A DNA stretch of 64,000 bases, from assembly GCA_963932465.1 (NCBI GenBank), contig OZ010796.1, positions 73,473,974-73,537,973 on the forward strand, written 5' to 3'. Within the stretch, counting starts at the first letter, position 1; each line of letters opens with the position of its first letter. Source of the stretch: Maratus speciosus. Its lineage: Eukaryota; Arthropoda; Arachnida; Araneae; Salticidae. Positions 1 through 11,512 of the stretch are shown here, piece by piece. A model generated the notes under the pieces. It did not search any database. It saw only the letters and a list, made by a program, of their open reading frames with translations, and had not been told where the DNA came from. The translations under genes and the position numbers were made by a program.

Positions 1-1125
1 ACAACGCCTGCCAAAAATGCCCACTTTACAGATACTGCCAAGAAAAAGTAATATATGTGGTTTGTTTTTGTTTATTCACCTCGCTCCGTGAAATTGGAAA
101 TAGAATGTTTACAGAATCAGATCATCAACATTGGGTGGATAATATGTTTTGCTATGCAGAAAGAAACTGTGGATAGATTTTTTTTTTCTTTTTAACTAAA
201 GATAAAAGAAAATACAAAAGCATACCATCCAAAATAAGACATTTATATTTTTAATTACAAAACTTAGGAAATCAATAACGAAGTTTTTTCGAAAAATGAA
301 ATTTGTTGAATTGGAGAGGGGGGGGGGGAAGGCGCTCAGTTCATTAGATGATGTCAGCAAAGGATTGGAGCAACGAACGTCGTTACAGGATATACAGCGC
401 CGTTTATACAGGAGAAGGTTATCGCTGAAAAATTGAAATTTATGAAGCAGCTAAAATAATGGACATGTTCAGGGAAAAAGCATTGAGAAAAATGCTCAGG
501 CAGGGCCAGTATATTTCACTCATCTGGGTCTAAAAATTTCAGCTCATCCACATTATTTTAAAATCTCATCTTTGGTATCTGAAACTTTGAAGGTAAAGAA
601 AAAAAAAAGCACATAAACGCTGCATCGGTAGGAATGCCGCATTGCTTGAAATTCTAATTTAAAAACGTAAACGCTACGGCTTTTCTTCCGAAAATTATGG
701 TAAAAGTAAATTTACCATAATTTACTTTTACCAGTTTTACTTTTATGGTAAAAGTAAATTTACCATAATTTACTTTGACTTTTACTTGACTTTATAGTAA
801 GTAAAAGTCATCTTTTTAAAATGGTTCCAAATAACCTTTGGCACATACACAGTAAATACTATTACAAATATATCTACAACAATAACAATTTAAAGGTAAT
901 TAAAAAAATTAACTCTTTTGTGATAATGCTGAAAAATCCCAAAATTGTTTTAATCAAAATTTGTTCATTTTTCCATTCAGTTTTATTTCCTTCTCATTTT
1001 ATGTTTTATCCGCTTGGTGCTTATCAAACATTTCTATCAAATTATGAACAGACAAGAAATTTTCCTTCAGTATTTATTCTTTTATCCTTTATTAATAAAT
1101 TTCCTATAGATTCAAAATAATGTAT
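1..1125. other. AT-rich DNA without a recognised gene
   Basis: No exon or named element was recognised, apart from the hairpin repeat at 696-776. A run of G at about 310-320 is typical of this genome. The short ORF at 821-1120 has a low-complexity AT-driven composition and no recognisable motif. Confidence 0.5.
696..776. repeat. Hairpin-forming 49-bp tandem repeat
   Basis: ATGGTAAAAGTAAATTTACC occurs at 696 and again at 745, a 49-bp period with about 1.7 copies. Each copy carries GGTAAAAGTAAATT followed by its reverse complement AATTTACTTTTACC, so single strands could fold into stems. Confidence 0.7.
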
Positions 1126-2048
1126 TGTTAGGAAATAGTCTTAAGTGTTATTTTCCAACCTGTAACACATGTAACATTGATTTAAAAAATATAATTTAGC
1201 AGAAGGCACAGTGAAGGAGAGATATGAAGATGCGCTAAAATATCTTTTATATAAATGTAATTGAAACGAAGCAAGTTGAAAATATATCTATCGGCATCTT
1301 GATTGAAATGAATGTTAAAATTGAGGAGTTCATTAAACAGCCAAATGTTTTTCTGTGAATCAAATATTTTATTGCTCAAAAGATTCACAATTAAAAGTCA
1401 GTTAAAACAGTTCAAAGTAAATCATATAAAGAACTTGATGAGATCGATAAAATACTATTTCAAACAATAACACTTACAAAAAATATGTAGAAGCCATGAA
1501 CTAAAACTATGAAGATAACGTCGAAACTATTGCTGATGATTTAGACTGATAAAAGCACAAATTTAATTAAACCATTCACTGTTTGATAAACTCATAATTA
1601 AACAAACTGAATAAGCTGTTGTAATAATTACCAGATGTTAAACACTGATCTCGAGAAATGCACTAAGCGATTCTTGTAACAAGACACATCCTTAGTAACA
1701 AGTTGTCTCACTGAATGAAATCCCTTTAAATACGTATGCCGAAGCGACATGTGTAGACGCACCTATCTTCCAGAATGTTTTACGGAACGGTGATTCGCCG
1801 AAGGCGGATTATGTCGACTAATTCATTCATAATGCAAGCTACTGCCACCTGGCGAAGAGAAAGCAAACTGCGTAGTATAATCTCATGAACGGGACTTAGT
1901 CGTCTGGCAGGTAAAATTATCGGAAGTTGTAAAAAAGTAAGTACTGTGTTTAAAAGAATATAACTTAAAGAAACTGATAGAACTTCGTAATTAACTTAAA
2001 AATAAAAGGATTAACATAAAATAAATGTAAGTTTTATTCCAGAATATA

Positions 2049-2466
2049 TCAGGTTGTAACAAAAGTTTCCCACCACAGCTAATACAGTCTGTGCAAACAG
2101 TTCGCGTTGACGTGTTTGGCCATATTTTGTCAAACAATTTTTGGCATTTGAAAGAAAGAGACTTGCTTTATAACACTGTGTTGTGAAATTCGTAAAAAAA
2201 TATCGTTATCATTAAGTACAAGGTGTCTAAAATGGAGCTATCACAGTACCAGATTAGGACCATCATTAACTTCCAGTTCTGTTGCAAAAAGTCGGCTACA
2301 GAATGTCACCGAATAAAGTGTACAGCTTTAAGTACTTGTGTTGTATCATATGACACTGTGAAGGTTTGGCAGAATGGCGGTTATATATAAAATTACAGTT
2401 AATTAGATATATTATAATTAGTATTATGTAATGGTAATTTGGCAGAAAACTTTCGTTACAACCTAA
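2049..2466 (+). mobile_element. Internally deleted mariner element inside the LTR
   Basis: The ends TCAGGTTGTAACAAAAGTTT and the complement of the 3' end (TTAGGTTGTAACGAAAGTTT) are terminal inverted repeats with two mismatches, flanked by TA at 2047-2048 and 2467-2468. LTR copy 2 gives the empty site. The element is only 418 bp and keeps the N-terminal part of a transposase, so it is non-autonomous. Confidence 0.85.
2232..2390 (+). pseudogene. Mariner transposase N-terminal fragment
   Basis: An ATG opens 52 codons: MELSQYQIRTIINFQFCCKK, then SATECHRIKC and a DTVKVWQNGG end. The pattern xxQIRxIIxFxFxxxKxAxE...xxTVxxWxxxF is the helix-turn-helix (HTH_48) that starts Mos1-type mariner transposases. 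The catalytic DD34D region is absent and the frame ends at TAA after Tyr-Ile. Confidence 0.75.
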
Positions 2467-2611
2467 TATTATATTTGAATAAAATTACTTTGATAAATAA
2501 AGTACTGCATATTATACTGTGAGAATTAAAGGGCTATTGAATACTATTAGAAGCATTGAGAATCAGAAAAATGGGCTTGTTATTTCCTAACATGTATACT
2601 ATACGTGTTCA

Positions 2612-3701
2612 CCTGAATCAAATATCCAGGTGTCACCTTCAGATACATTACACATACTAGCTTGTGAAATTACATAAGTGGACTTACGTGAACTCTCTGA
2701 AAAATTGTCCACTTCTTGTCTATTCTATGTTGCCATCTAAGTATTGAGGTCTGTCTAGAATTCTGGGTCCTTCGGAAATGTCTGGGCGATGGAGATCTCG
2801 GCTGGGGTCTGGAATCTCTGGAATGGATCCGGCTCTCATCAGAATCAGTGGATAGGTCACGGCAAGTACGCTGGTAGGCTCCTCGGTTTTTCGATCGAGG
2901 CGCAGCTGGGGGGAGAAAAACTGGAAGAATTTCCTGAGTTGGGTGACGAATCAGCATATGTCAATTGGCCTCTTTAGTCAGAGTTAAAACGAGTGTTGAA
3001 AAATTTTCGATATTTTTTCCTTAAATGCTCTGGTAAACCACAATGCCACCTCTTTTGCAGAAATCGCTTAGGCTTATATTTCACATTGTTAGCAGATGGC
3101 GTAAATTTGGAGTTTGATCCCAAACTGTTAAATGACAGTAACTAACTCAAGCACTATTTTGTCAAACTTGAAACTGTTCTCGGACCATCTTAAGATATTT
3201 TGCACAATATCATCAAACTTTCTTGGAAGATATTGGATTAATTGGAAATTTAAATAAATTTCGTTCAAATTTTTGTCTTGTTCTTTATAATAATATTCAT
3301 AAGCCTTCGCATCTTGTGGCAAAAATATATATGTACTCGTTTTCTTTCTTTTTACATTCTATTAGCTTGGTGAAAGACTTCATTAAAAATGATCTAGAAT
3401 CAGTATGAAAATGCAGGCATATCTTATTCCACGCTTCTACAGCATTAGCAATTAAACACTCCACAATAATTTGTTTATATTCATTTTCGATATTTAAAAA
3501 TATCACAGAAAGAGCTTGACTAGATCGCTGTTTAAAAGTTTTCACATCTGCTTCAGTAATTGCAGTGCTCAAAACCAACTCTTCTTTTGCTGACTCAATC
3601 ACGTCCCACAAACCTTTATCAATCAGGAGGACATATTTCATATCGATGCTCCAGCCAGCATAGTTAGATGAATTTAATTTTTCTATTGTGTTACTCGCCA
3701 T
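2612..3701 (-). pseudogene. Copia gag to protease remnant
   Basis: From an ATG at 3701 (complement) the - strand reads IEKLNSSNYAGWSIDMKYVL, then LWDVIE, the start of Copia-type gag (UBN2 family). A frameshift near 3300-3320 moves the rest to another frame: YLPRKFDDIVQNI, like LLxSLPxxYDxVVxxL in Copia gag. Near 3001-3060 a degraded zinc knuckle reads HCGLPEHLRKKYRK. Near 2605-2640 the - strand reads DTWIFDSG, the Copia protease active site (W..DSG). Integrase and RT/RNase H are missing. Confidence 0.75.
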
Positions 3702-4016
3702 TTTGATTTAAAAATTTGAAAAATAAAAGTTAACGTTAAAACAATGTTAAAAAACTTAAATATAAAACCACTCCTCATAATCTATCTTTTCAGAGAAATA
3801 TAAAACATGTATTTATCTTCACCCCCCCCCCCCTCTTTTTAATCACACTGCATCCTTCACTAACTTCTTAAAAAAACTTTTATTGGAGTATGGGGCCACT
3901 TGAAGCTTCCCAAAAAAAATTTCTCATAAAAAAGATTCAGATTTATTTCTCAAATCAACATGCCATATTTGTAACCACTTCATTTCCCTTAATCTACATC
4001 CTCATATCTGGGCTTT

Positions 4017-4026
4017 GCCCATAACC
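4017..4026 (-). other. Probable primer-binding site (half tRNA-iMet)
   Basis: The + strand GCCCATAACC, 6 bp inside the 5' LTR edge at 4033, equals part of the initiator tRNA anticodon arm (...GGGCCCATAACCC...). On the element's sense (-) strand this is GGTTATGGGC, as in the copia primer site, which pairs with a cleaved tRNA-iMet. Only 10 bases match, so position is as important as sequence here. Confidence 0.55.
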
Positions 4027-4191
4027 AAAATATGTTAAGAAATATTCCTAAGTACTATTTCCTAACCTCTAACACATGTAACACTGATTTAAAAAATTTA
4101 ATTTAGCAGAAGGCACAGTGAGGGAGAGATATGAAGATGAGCTAAAATATCTTTTATGTAAATGTAATTGAAACGAAGCATGTTGAAAATA

Positions 4192-4336
4192 CAGTCAACT
4201 CCGTGAAATCCGCACACTTAGGGACCAAGGGCTTTGTGGATTATACATTTTTGCGGATTATAGATCATCCCTTTGTTTACACTTTATTTTTTAAAGCCTG
4301 ACTATAAATGAAGAACAATTACACAAAAATTATAAA
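4192..4336. mobile_element. Tigger/pogo-type end fragment
   Basis: It starts CAGTCAACTCCGTGAAATCC after TA, the same terminus as the elements at 24040 and 43252. It continues with the subterminal GCGGATTATAGATCA motif, then returns to LTR sequence without a second inverted end. Confidence 0.65.
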
Positions 4337-5215
4337 GTTAAACAGTCAAATATTTTTCTGTGAATCAACTATTTTTATTGGTCAAAAGAATCACAATTAA
4401 AAGTCAGTTAAAACAGTGAAAATCATATGAATAACTTGATGAGATCGATAAAATACTATTTCAAACAATAACACTTACAAAAATATATGTAGAAGTTATG
4501 AACTAAAACTATGAAGATAATGTCGAAACTATTGCTGATGATTTAGACTGATTAAAGCACAAACTTAATTAAACCATTCATTATTTGATAAACTCATAAA
4601 TAAACAAATGGAATAAGCTGTTGTATTAATTGTCAGACGTTAAACACGGATCCTGAGAAATGCACTAAGTGATTCTTGTAATGAGACACATCCTTAGTTA
4701 AAAACAAGTTGTCTTTTCCACTGAATAAAATCCCTTTAAATACACCAGCCGAAGCGGCACATGTAGACACACCCACCTTCCAGAATGTTCTATGGAATGG
4801 TGATTCGCCGAAGGCGGATTAGGTCGACTAATTCATTCATAACGTGTGCTACCACCACCTGGCGAAGGGAAAGCAAACTGCATAGTACAATCTCGTGTAC
4901 GGGACTTAGTCGTCTGGCAGGTGAAATTATCAGAAGTTGTCAAAAAGTAAATATGGCGTTTAAAGGAATATAACTTAAAGAAACTTATAGGACTTCGTAA
5001 TTAATTTAAAAATAAAAGACATACATAGGAACATTAACATAGGATAAATGTAAGTTTTATTCCAGAATGTATTATATTTGAATAAAATTACTTTGATAAA
5101 TAAAGTTTAATAAATAAAGTACTCCGTATTATACTGTGAAAATTAAAGGGCTATTGAATACTATTAGAGGCATTGAGAATCGGAAAAATGAGCTTGTTAT
5201 TTCCTAACATGTATA

Positions 5216-5887
5216 CAATACTCCTTCAAATCCACACAGCTTGGGACCAGAAGTTGTGCACATTTTAGAATTTTGCGGATTTCTGATCATTAATTTGTTT
5301 AAATTTTTAAACAGTAATTTGAATGTAATAATACAATCAAAGTAATAATGGCTGCTTCCAATATAGTAAAATATTAAAATAATTAAGGAAAGTGATAAAC
5401 TAAAATGATAAAAAGTAAGATAATTTAAAAAATGATTAAATTATTAAAAGTAAAGATCAAGTAAATATTTAATGTAGAATGAAATATGCATAATAAAGAC
5501 AAGATACATTTTCTTTGAATTATTCAACGAAACTTTCCTCCTAAAGATACCCTATTAATTCACATCAAAATCATAGAGTAAGGAAGTTTTATTTAAAATT
5601 TAGCCAGTCTTAATAACCAAAAAAGCTTGATTTAATGCATAAATATATTTGGTAAAAAGATTGTGATTACCAGTGATATTATCAATATGTTGATTTTTTT
5701 CAGAAATAATCATGAAAACCATAAGTTCAATCATATTATTGAGAATTACATACTAAAACATATATGGAATGATATAAAACTGAAAAATTCTGTAATTTTA
5801 CCCCTAAAATTGAACTGAATGTTTCATTGTTTACATCTGCAATGATGTGCACATTTCAGGCTTTTGCGGATTTGAGAGAGTCTACTG
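5216..5887. mobile_element. Tigger/pogo-type MITE
   Basis: The left end CAATACTCCTTCAAATCCAC and the right end GGATTTGAGAGAGTCTACTG are inverted versions of the CAGT..ACTCCCTCAAATCCGC terminus. Internal sequence matches the element at 43252-43933 in reverse orientation, so both belong to one family of about 675 bp. No coding sequence. The LTR copy without it gives the approximate empty site. Confidence 0.75.
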
Positions 5888-5903
5888 TGCTATACGTGTT
5901 CCA

Positions 5904-6484
5904 GGAAATGTTGTAGCAAGTTGCATCGGCTGAGACATATTGCTGCACACTTTCAGCATGTCACTTTTTGTGATGATAAAAAAATGTTATACCTTTAATG
6001 TTTTCTCTGTAGTGCTCATACATCATGTCACATTTGTAATTTGACCATGCAGCGGCTTTTGCAAATTTGCTTCTTTTGTCACATGTCTTTTAACAGTACT
6101 TCTCATCCCATCACAAAGAGATTTTCTGTGACTTGTAGCAAAAAAGTTCCATTTTTCTTTTATTCCATCAAAATCACGTTCCTGGTAACATAGGTTGAGA
6201 TATGTTTTTCAATTTTCATATTTGCCTGCACAGCCATCAGTAAAATATTCTACATTTGTAACTAAGAGATACTTATTTAAGTACTGCATGATTAATTTTG
6301 CAGTCTGATAAACCATCAGTACATCATGGTCTGTGTCATCTGAAAGCATGCAAAATGCTTTCACTTTTACGCTGCTTCCGTTTTCCTTTACATAAAGTAC
6401 AACTGTGTGTACAACTGTACAGCACCCATGCATCCTGGGGTAGCCTTGTGTGTAGCAAGCTGAATAATGAAACCACAGCAACAA
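5904..6484 (-). pseudogene. Pseudogene of a conserved arthropod protein of unknown function
   Basis: The - strand carries a series of motifs: AFCMLSDDTDHDVLMVYQTA, VEYFTDGCAGKYEN, then after an in-frame stop LNLCYQERDFDGIKEKWNFF, ATSHRKSLCDGMRSTVKRHV and, after a shift, AAWSNYKCDMMYEHYRENIK. This order (YFTDG..GQYKN, then FFATSHGK..CDG.G.TVKR) is that of a large family of uncharacterised, often multicopy proteins in arthropod genomes. I cannot name a function. At least one stop and one frameshift make it dead. Its downstream end is cut by the retrotransposon LTR at 5903. Confidence 0.65.
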
Positions 6485-6605
6485 TCAAGCTGAATAATGA
6501 AACCACAGCAACAATCAAGCTGAATAATGAAACCACAGCAACAATCAAGCTGAATAATGAAACCACAGCAACAGTCAAGCTGAATAACGAAACTACAGCG
6601 ACAGT
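6456..6605. repeat. 30-bp minisatellite, five copies
   Basis: Unit CAAGCTGAATAATGAAACCA plus CAGCAACAAT, repeated head to tail from 6456. The first copies are identical and the last differs at several bases. The reading frames through it (LNNETTATIK and VAVVSLFSLI repeats) are by-products of a 30-bp unit that lacks stops. Confidence 0.9.
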
Positions 6606-7353
6606 CTGATTCAGTAATGAATCGTCTATAGATAGATTTCAACAATATAAAAAAATTAGCTATATAAATTTGAACTATGCTTTATTAAGAGAAGCAATAG
6701 AAATAATTAGCAAGGAATAATTCACATGTTATACTAAAAAATCCACACCAGATCGGGATATTTCTTCGAAGAAAAGGCGAAGATCAAGTAAAAATAGTAG
6801 AAATTGATGTCATTTATTTACTGAAGAAGACTTAGAACATGAGGTTGAAATATTTTAGTAAAACCTTTTTTATGTGTAATTATATAATCTTAATGCCTGG
6901 TAATAGGCAATGTTTTTAATTATTTATATTTTTTTCCTAATTAAAAAAAAAAAAAAAACATTGTCCACTTCTGTGAAAACTGCATCATGCTACCATCTAT
7001 ACATTTTGATATATTGAATTTTTATTTCTTTTGTGACCTTTGGCTCACCTGGTATTTAGCAAATTTTTATATTATAGAATTTCCTATATTAGTCAATCTA
7101 ACCACATCATTGATTCAAATTGTCATTCATTTCTTTCTGATAAGTGTTCATGTGAAATATATAAACATACTATTAATAAATTCTCCAATACTGTCGAAAT
7201 AAAGATTTTTGTTAAATGTATGCATTGAAATAAGAGATTAAGCTTTGTTGTGTTATGCTATAGCTGGCATATAGTGTAGTTTCCTTGATATGTACTGTGC
7301 ATAAACCAGGAACGGAATTGTTTACAATATATATATAAATTCGGTTTATGGCA
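6606..7353. other. AT-rich DNA without a recognised gene
   Basis: Contains an A run near 6943-6958, which may be the tail of an old retroposed sequence, and a short AT microsatellite near 7330. No exon or element was recognised. Confidence 0.4.
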
Positions 7354-8630
7354 TCAGATGCCATCTGAAGAATCTACAAGAGTCTTTTTCCATTTGTTCC
7401 GGTCAAGGGTCCATTCCTCTTTCAGACCTCTATCCGTCATTGCCTTTGAAATATCATCCATCCAGTTCTTTCGTGGTCTTCCCCGTTTCCTTTTTTTGTT
7501 TGTTTCATAATTCAATTTGATTTTGGGTAGTCTTTCACCATTCATTCTTTTGACATGACCATACCAGATTAATTGCTTTTTTTGAATATCATCTAATATG
7601 GTTCCCTTTATTTTCATCATTTCGTTGATTCTGTCATTTCTTATTCTTTCTATTCTTCATATCCTGCATGATCTTAGAGCGTCCATTTCTACTGCCGCTA
7701 ATTTCTTTCTTTCTGTCGCCATAATTCTCCATCCTTCTGCTCCATATAACAATATGCTCTTTATAATAGAGTTGTATACATTATACTTTCTTTTCCTAGA
7801 GGTCTCCTTATTCCACCAAATAGAATTTAATAGTTTTACAGCCTTTCTCCCCTGACAAATTCTGTATTTAATTTCCCGTGAGTCTCTTCCTTCTCTATTA
7901 ATGTCTACACCTAAATATCTATAATGCTTACAGCTTTTTATTTTTGTTATTTGTTGGATTTAGGTCTATCTCATTTCCTCCTATACATAGGTATTTGGTC
8001 CTGCTGACGTTCATGTGAAGTCTCCATTTCTCATATTCTTCCTTAATTTTCACCATCATTTCCTCTAAATCATTTTTACTTTTTGCAATTATAACTTGGT
8101 CATCTGCGAATTGTAGAGTAAAAATTGACGTTCCATTCATATTAAGTCCCATTCGTCTGCATTTCTCCTTCCACATTTTCAATGCTTCTTCAACATAAAT
8201 TGAAAAAGTGTTGGGGAGATACAACATCACTGTCCGAGTCCTTTATCTGTTCTAAAACCTTTTGATAATCTGTGGCTTATTTTAATCTTTGTTTTTGATT
8301 GTCTGTAAAGTTCTTGAATTGTTCTAATAATACTTGGATTTATGGCCATTTCATTTAATACATTCCATAATTTTGTGATTGGAACATTGTCATATGCTAT
8401 CGTAAGATCTATAAATAGAAGATGAATTTAATTTCCTGCTGCCATTTCCTTTTCAACAATTTGTTTAGGACAAAATATATTATGCATACACGATCTTCCT
8501 GCTCTAAATCCACTTTGCTTTTCACTTTCCTTCATTCTTATTTCTTCAATGAAATCTTTTAAAATTCGTCCATATAATCTACTAAACGTTGCTGTTACAG
8601 TAATGTCACAGTAATTCTCACATTTTTTTG
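7354..8630 (-). pseudogene. Non-LTR retrotransposon (LINE) reverse transcriptase fragment
   Basis: On the - strand, with several stops: ATFSRLYGRILKDFIEEIRM, KQSGFRAGRSCMHNIF, LLFIDLTIAYDNVP (RT motif A), FRTDKGLGQ*CCISPTLFSI (motif B), and LQFADDQVIIAKSKND (motif C, the FADD catalytic pair). The 3' part reads KKQLIWYGHVKRMNGERLPK then KRGRPRKNWMDDISKAM, the usual C-terminus of arthropod endonuclease-RT LINEs. The N-terminal endonuclease is missing, as expected for 5' truncation. The clade is not resolved. Confidence 0.85.
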
Positions 8631-9243
8631 TTTACAATACCTGTTTAAATTTATGAATGATTTCTACAATCTCATGAGTGTTGTAGGTTTTTGTTGTTAG
8701 ATATATGCTTTTATATTTTTGAAGATCATGAAGACAATGTTAAGAAATTTGTTTTCTGAGAAGAACCTGAATTCTAGATATTGCTAGTATTCGAAAAAGA
8801 ATTGTCAAAAGATTTGGATCCAGAAGCAATTATTGTCAGGTTTTCACAATCATCTAGTGAGCTCAAAGATTTGCTAACGTGCCCGAATAAAATAAACTGT
8901 TTGTAATGCATGTCTGCACTGTTAAACTATGTGGATATGAATATATAGTTCCTGTGGATATATGATTATATAGTTTTAAGCATATGGGTGGACTAATGAT
9001 TACAACAATGAAAGAAAATTTGTGAGAAACCATTTTCACTAAAACTTATAAATTAAACCAATTTCCGGAGGAATCCTGCTGTCTTGTTTCAAAATGTCAG
9101 CCATCCTAGAATTTCAAACTGCTATATCTCAGCCATTTTTTAAGATGGCAGCAAAACAGAAAATGCTCCAGATCAAAGCCGAACATTTAGCAGAAAAATC
9201 TTTTAGGATTTTTATTTTTCTGTACATAGTTTTTGGTACTACA
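8631..9243. other. AT-rich DNA without a recognised gene
   Basis: No exon or known element seen. It borders the truncated 5' side of the LINE and the left side of the MITE at 9244. Confidence 0.4.
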
Positions 9244-9520
9244 TGATTATCCTGTCGACCAAAAAACTATCACCAAACTATAAGATTAAATGCCAATAAT
9301 GGATGATCATAAATGTCACATTCACCTGACATTAAACACGTTACGCGTGTTTGTTACGTCATCAAGTGATTTTTAATTCGACATTTTATTTGTATTTTTA
9401 TTAATGCTTTACTAATTTATTTGTTCTTTTGTTATTTAAAATAAAAATTATGTCCATTTGTATAATTTGGTAAATAGTTTGGCAATCTGAATTTGATGAA
9501 ATTGGTCGACAGGATAATCA
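9244..9520. mobile_element. 277-bp MITE with 19-bp perfect inverted ends
   Basis: TGATTATCCTGTCGACCAA at 9244-9262 is perfectly inverted at 9502-9520. The interior has no ORF and includes the palindromic AACACGTTACGCGTGTT near 9337. No clear target duplication, so the superfamily is open. Confidence 0.8.
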
Positions 9521-10210
9521 AGTAATACCTCTTTTTCATTTTGAAATATTTAAGTGGCCATCATTTTTAAACAAGATGGTGGATAAAACTGGCCAACAAA
9601 CTCTATGGAGACCTTGGTAATTCTTATAAACATGCTTAGTCATATTTAAATCAGTTCATAAATATGAGTGCTGTCTCATGGTAAATATTAGATATATATA
9701 TATGTAAATCAGCATTTGAACAGAAGGTGGTTTTGGTGTCAGGATGTCATGATTAGTGAAAATATACCAAAATTTATTTCCTCTTAGACAGCTGCAATAG
9801 GTAACTAACTTCTTACTTTTTGTAAAGGAAGCTACCTAAAATGCCTATTTATTTGTTTTCTTAGTAATTTGAGTTCTTAAATGAGAAAACTAAGTACGTC
9901 TTTTTAAGGAATCATCTAAAAATCTTTTATAATAATATTTTTTTGCAAGTTTATCTACACTATCAAGTATAAATATAATTTGCATTTTAAAATAAAATAT
10001 CAATAGAGTAAGTAGCCTTCAAAGTGAATAGTCAATATCAAAATTTACTGACAGGGTTTAGAGTCTTGAAAAAGTTTTATTGCCTTTTGAAATAAACATC
10101 TTTGATATTGAAATCTAATAACTGTGTTCACCAATGAGAGGCCTCTAGAAGCATTGTACCATCATGAAGGAAAAAAAGCATACCAGCCCTAATAACTCTG
10201 CTGCAAATTA

Positions 10211-11510
10211 CACTGGCCTCCAAAAGTTAAGCTACAGGGACTGGATGCTTTCGATTGCACACGGTTTGTCGAATATTTACCAACATTATTGACGAATTGT
10301 TCTTGAACATCTGGGATGTAAAGAACATGTTTGATTTCATATTTCTCGATGAAGATCGAGTCAGGCCAACAATTAGGGGGCTAATAATAAATTTAATAAT
10401 AAAATAATATTTGCAATCTGCTATGCAACAAAAAATGCTGGAAATGGTTTGTCACTGCGTTAAATGACTATTTGGGTCCTGCTCAACGTTTGTGTGCGTT
10501 TGTGTAAGCATATCACTCATATTCGTAAAGATGTTAACGTTTTTTGAAAAATTCAAAAGTTTTTTGTTTATAGCATACAGAGTTTTCAACCAAATTTAAC
10601 ACATCTTTCCGAAAACCTGACAAAGAACAGTAGCAACAGTACACTTGAATTAAAACATGAATATATTGAATATTTGATGAGATATGGGCACTTGTGTGAA
10701 ATAATTTTTAACTTCTCATGCATGGGAGATTTCAGAATTTTTATTTCATAATTTGCTAGTCAGCTATTTAGGGCAACTTATCTAAAATGTCCAGTCAAAT
10801 ATCGAGAAATTTCACAAAGATAGGGACGATATAGTGAGTTGCTCTCTAAAAATAGCTTTATTTATATTATAAGGGTTTTTCCACAACTTTTCAATCAACT
10901 CACTATATCTTTCTAAGTTTTCACAATATTTGACTGGACTTTTTACAGAAGTTACCCAAAATAGCTGGATACTAAATAAAAATTTTGAAATCTTACACGC
11001 ATGCGCAGTTAAAAATTATTTCATATGAGTGCCCATATCTCATCAAATATTCAATATATTCATGTTTTAATTGTAGTATACTGTTGCTACTGTTCTTTGT
11101 CAGGTTTTTGGAAAGTTGTGTTAAATTTGGCTGAAAACTTTGTATGCTATAAACAAAAAAACTTTTGACTTTTTCACAAAAACGTTAACATCTTCACGAA
11201 TATGAGTTCTATGCTTACACAAATGCATACAAACGTTGAACAGGACCCAAGTAGTCATTTACCACAATGACAAACCATTTCCAGCTTTTTCTGTTGCATA
11301 GGTGATCGCAAATATTATTTTATTATTAAATTTATAATTAGCCCCCTAATTTTACCCCCGATAAATCTTCACCAAGAAATATGAAATCAAACATGTTCTT
11401 TACATCCCAGAAGTTCGAGAACAATTCGCCAATAATGTTGGTAGATATTCGACAAACCGTGTACAATCGAAAGCATCCAGTCCCTGTACCTTAACATTTG
11501 GAGGTCAGTG
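10211..11510. mobile_element. Tc1-like full-length palindromic element
   Basis: The ends CACTGGCCTCCAAAAGTTAA and GGTCAGTG (complement CACTGACCTCCAAATGTTAA) are flanked by TA at 10209-10210 and 11511-11512. The whole 1300 bp is one large inverted repeat: each arm of about 640 bp matches the reverse complement of the other with only scattered changes, with a centre near 10860. Terminus and TA target fit Tc1/mariner. There is no transposase ORF, so it is non-autonomous. A degraded relative lies at 56445-56640. Confidence 0.9.
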
Positions 11511-11512
11511 TA

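Larger units (their letters stand above)
1126..2611 (-). repeat. LTR copy 1 (3' LTR), interrupted by a mariner remnant
   Basis: It aligns over most of its length with 4033-5903. Both contain the block from CAGAAGGCACAGTGA (about 1200 and 4107) and the block from TTCGCCGAAGGCGGATTA (1794 and 4803). Without the mariner insert at 2049-2466 it is about 1.07 kb. It is the 3' LTR because the coding remnant reads on the - strand toward it. Confidence 0.78.
1126..5903 (-). mobile_element. Decayed Copia-type LTR retrotransposon
   Basis: Two long direct repeats (1126-2611 and 4033-5903, once later insertions are discounted) flank a - strand remnant of Copia gag, zinc knuckle and the protease active site. 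Both repeats start TGTTA(A/G)GAAATA and end ATACGTGTTC(C)A on the + strand, the TG...CA rule. Just inside the 5' LTR the + strand reads GCCCATAACC, matching the anticodon arm of initiator Met tRNA, the half-tRNA primer known for Drosophila copia. Integrase and reverse transcriptase are gone: the protease motif runs straight into the 3' LTR. I could not find a matching target duplication, so the outer edges may have changed. Confidence 0.8.
4033..5903 (-). repeat. LTR copy 2 (5' LTR) with Tigger insertions
   Basis: The partner of 1126-2611. It carries a one-ended Tigger-type fragment at 4192-4336 and a complete 672-bp Tigger-type MITE at 5216-5887, neither of which is in copy 1. It lacks the mariner insert of copy 1. 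Confidence 0.75.

Noticed and set aside
6456..6605. CRISPR-like 30-bp repeats
   Set aside because: The units are contiguous with no spacers, and the window is animal DNA. It is a minisatellite.
7598..7855. ORF on the + strand in the LINE region
   Set aside because: It is antisense to the LINE coding sequence, where the - strand has clear reverse-transcriptase motifs.
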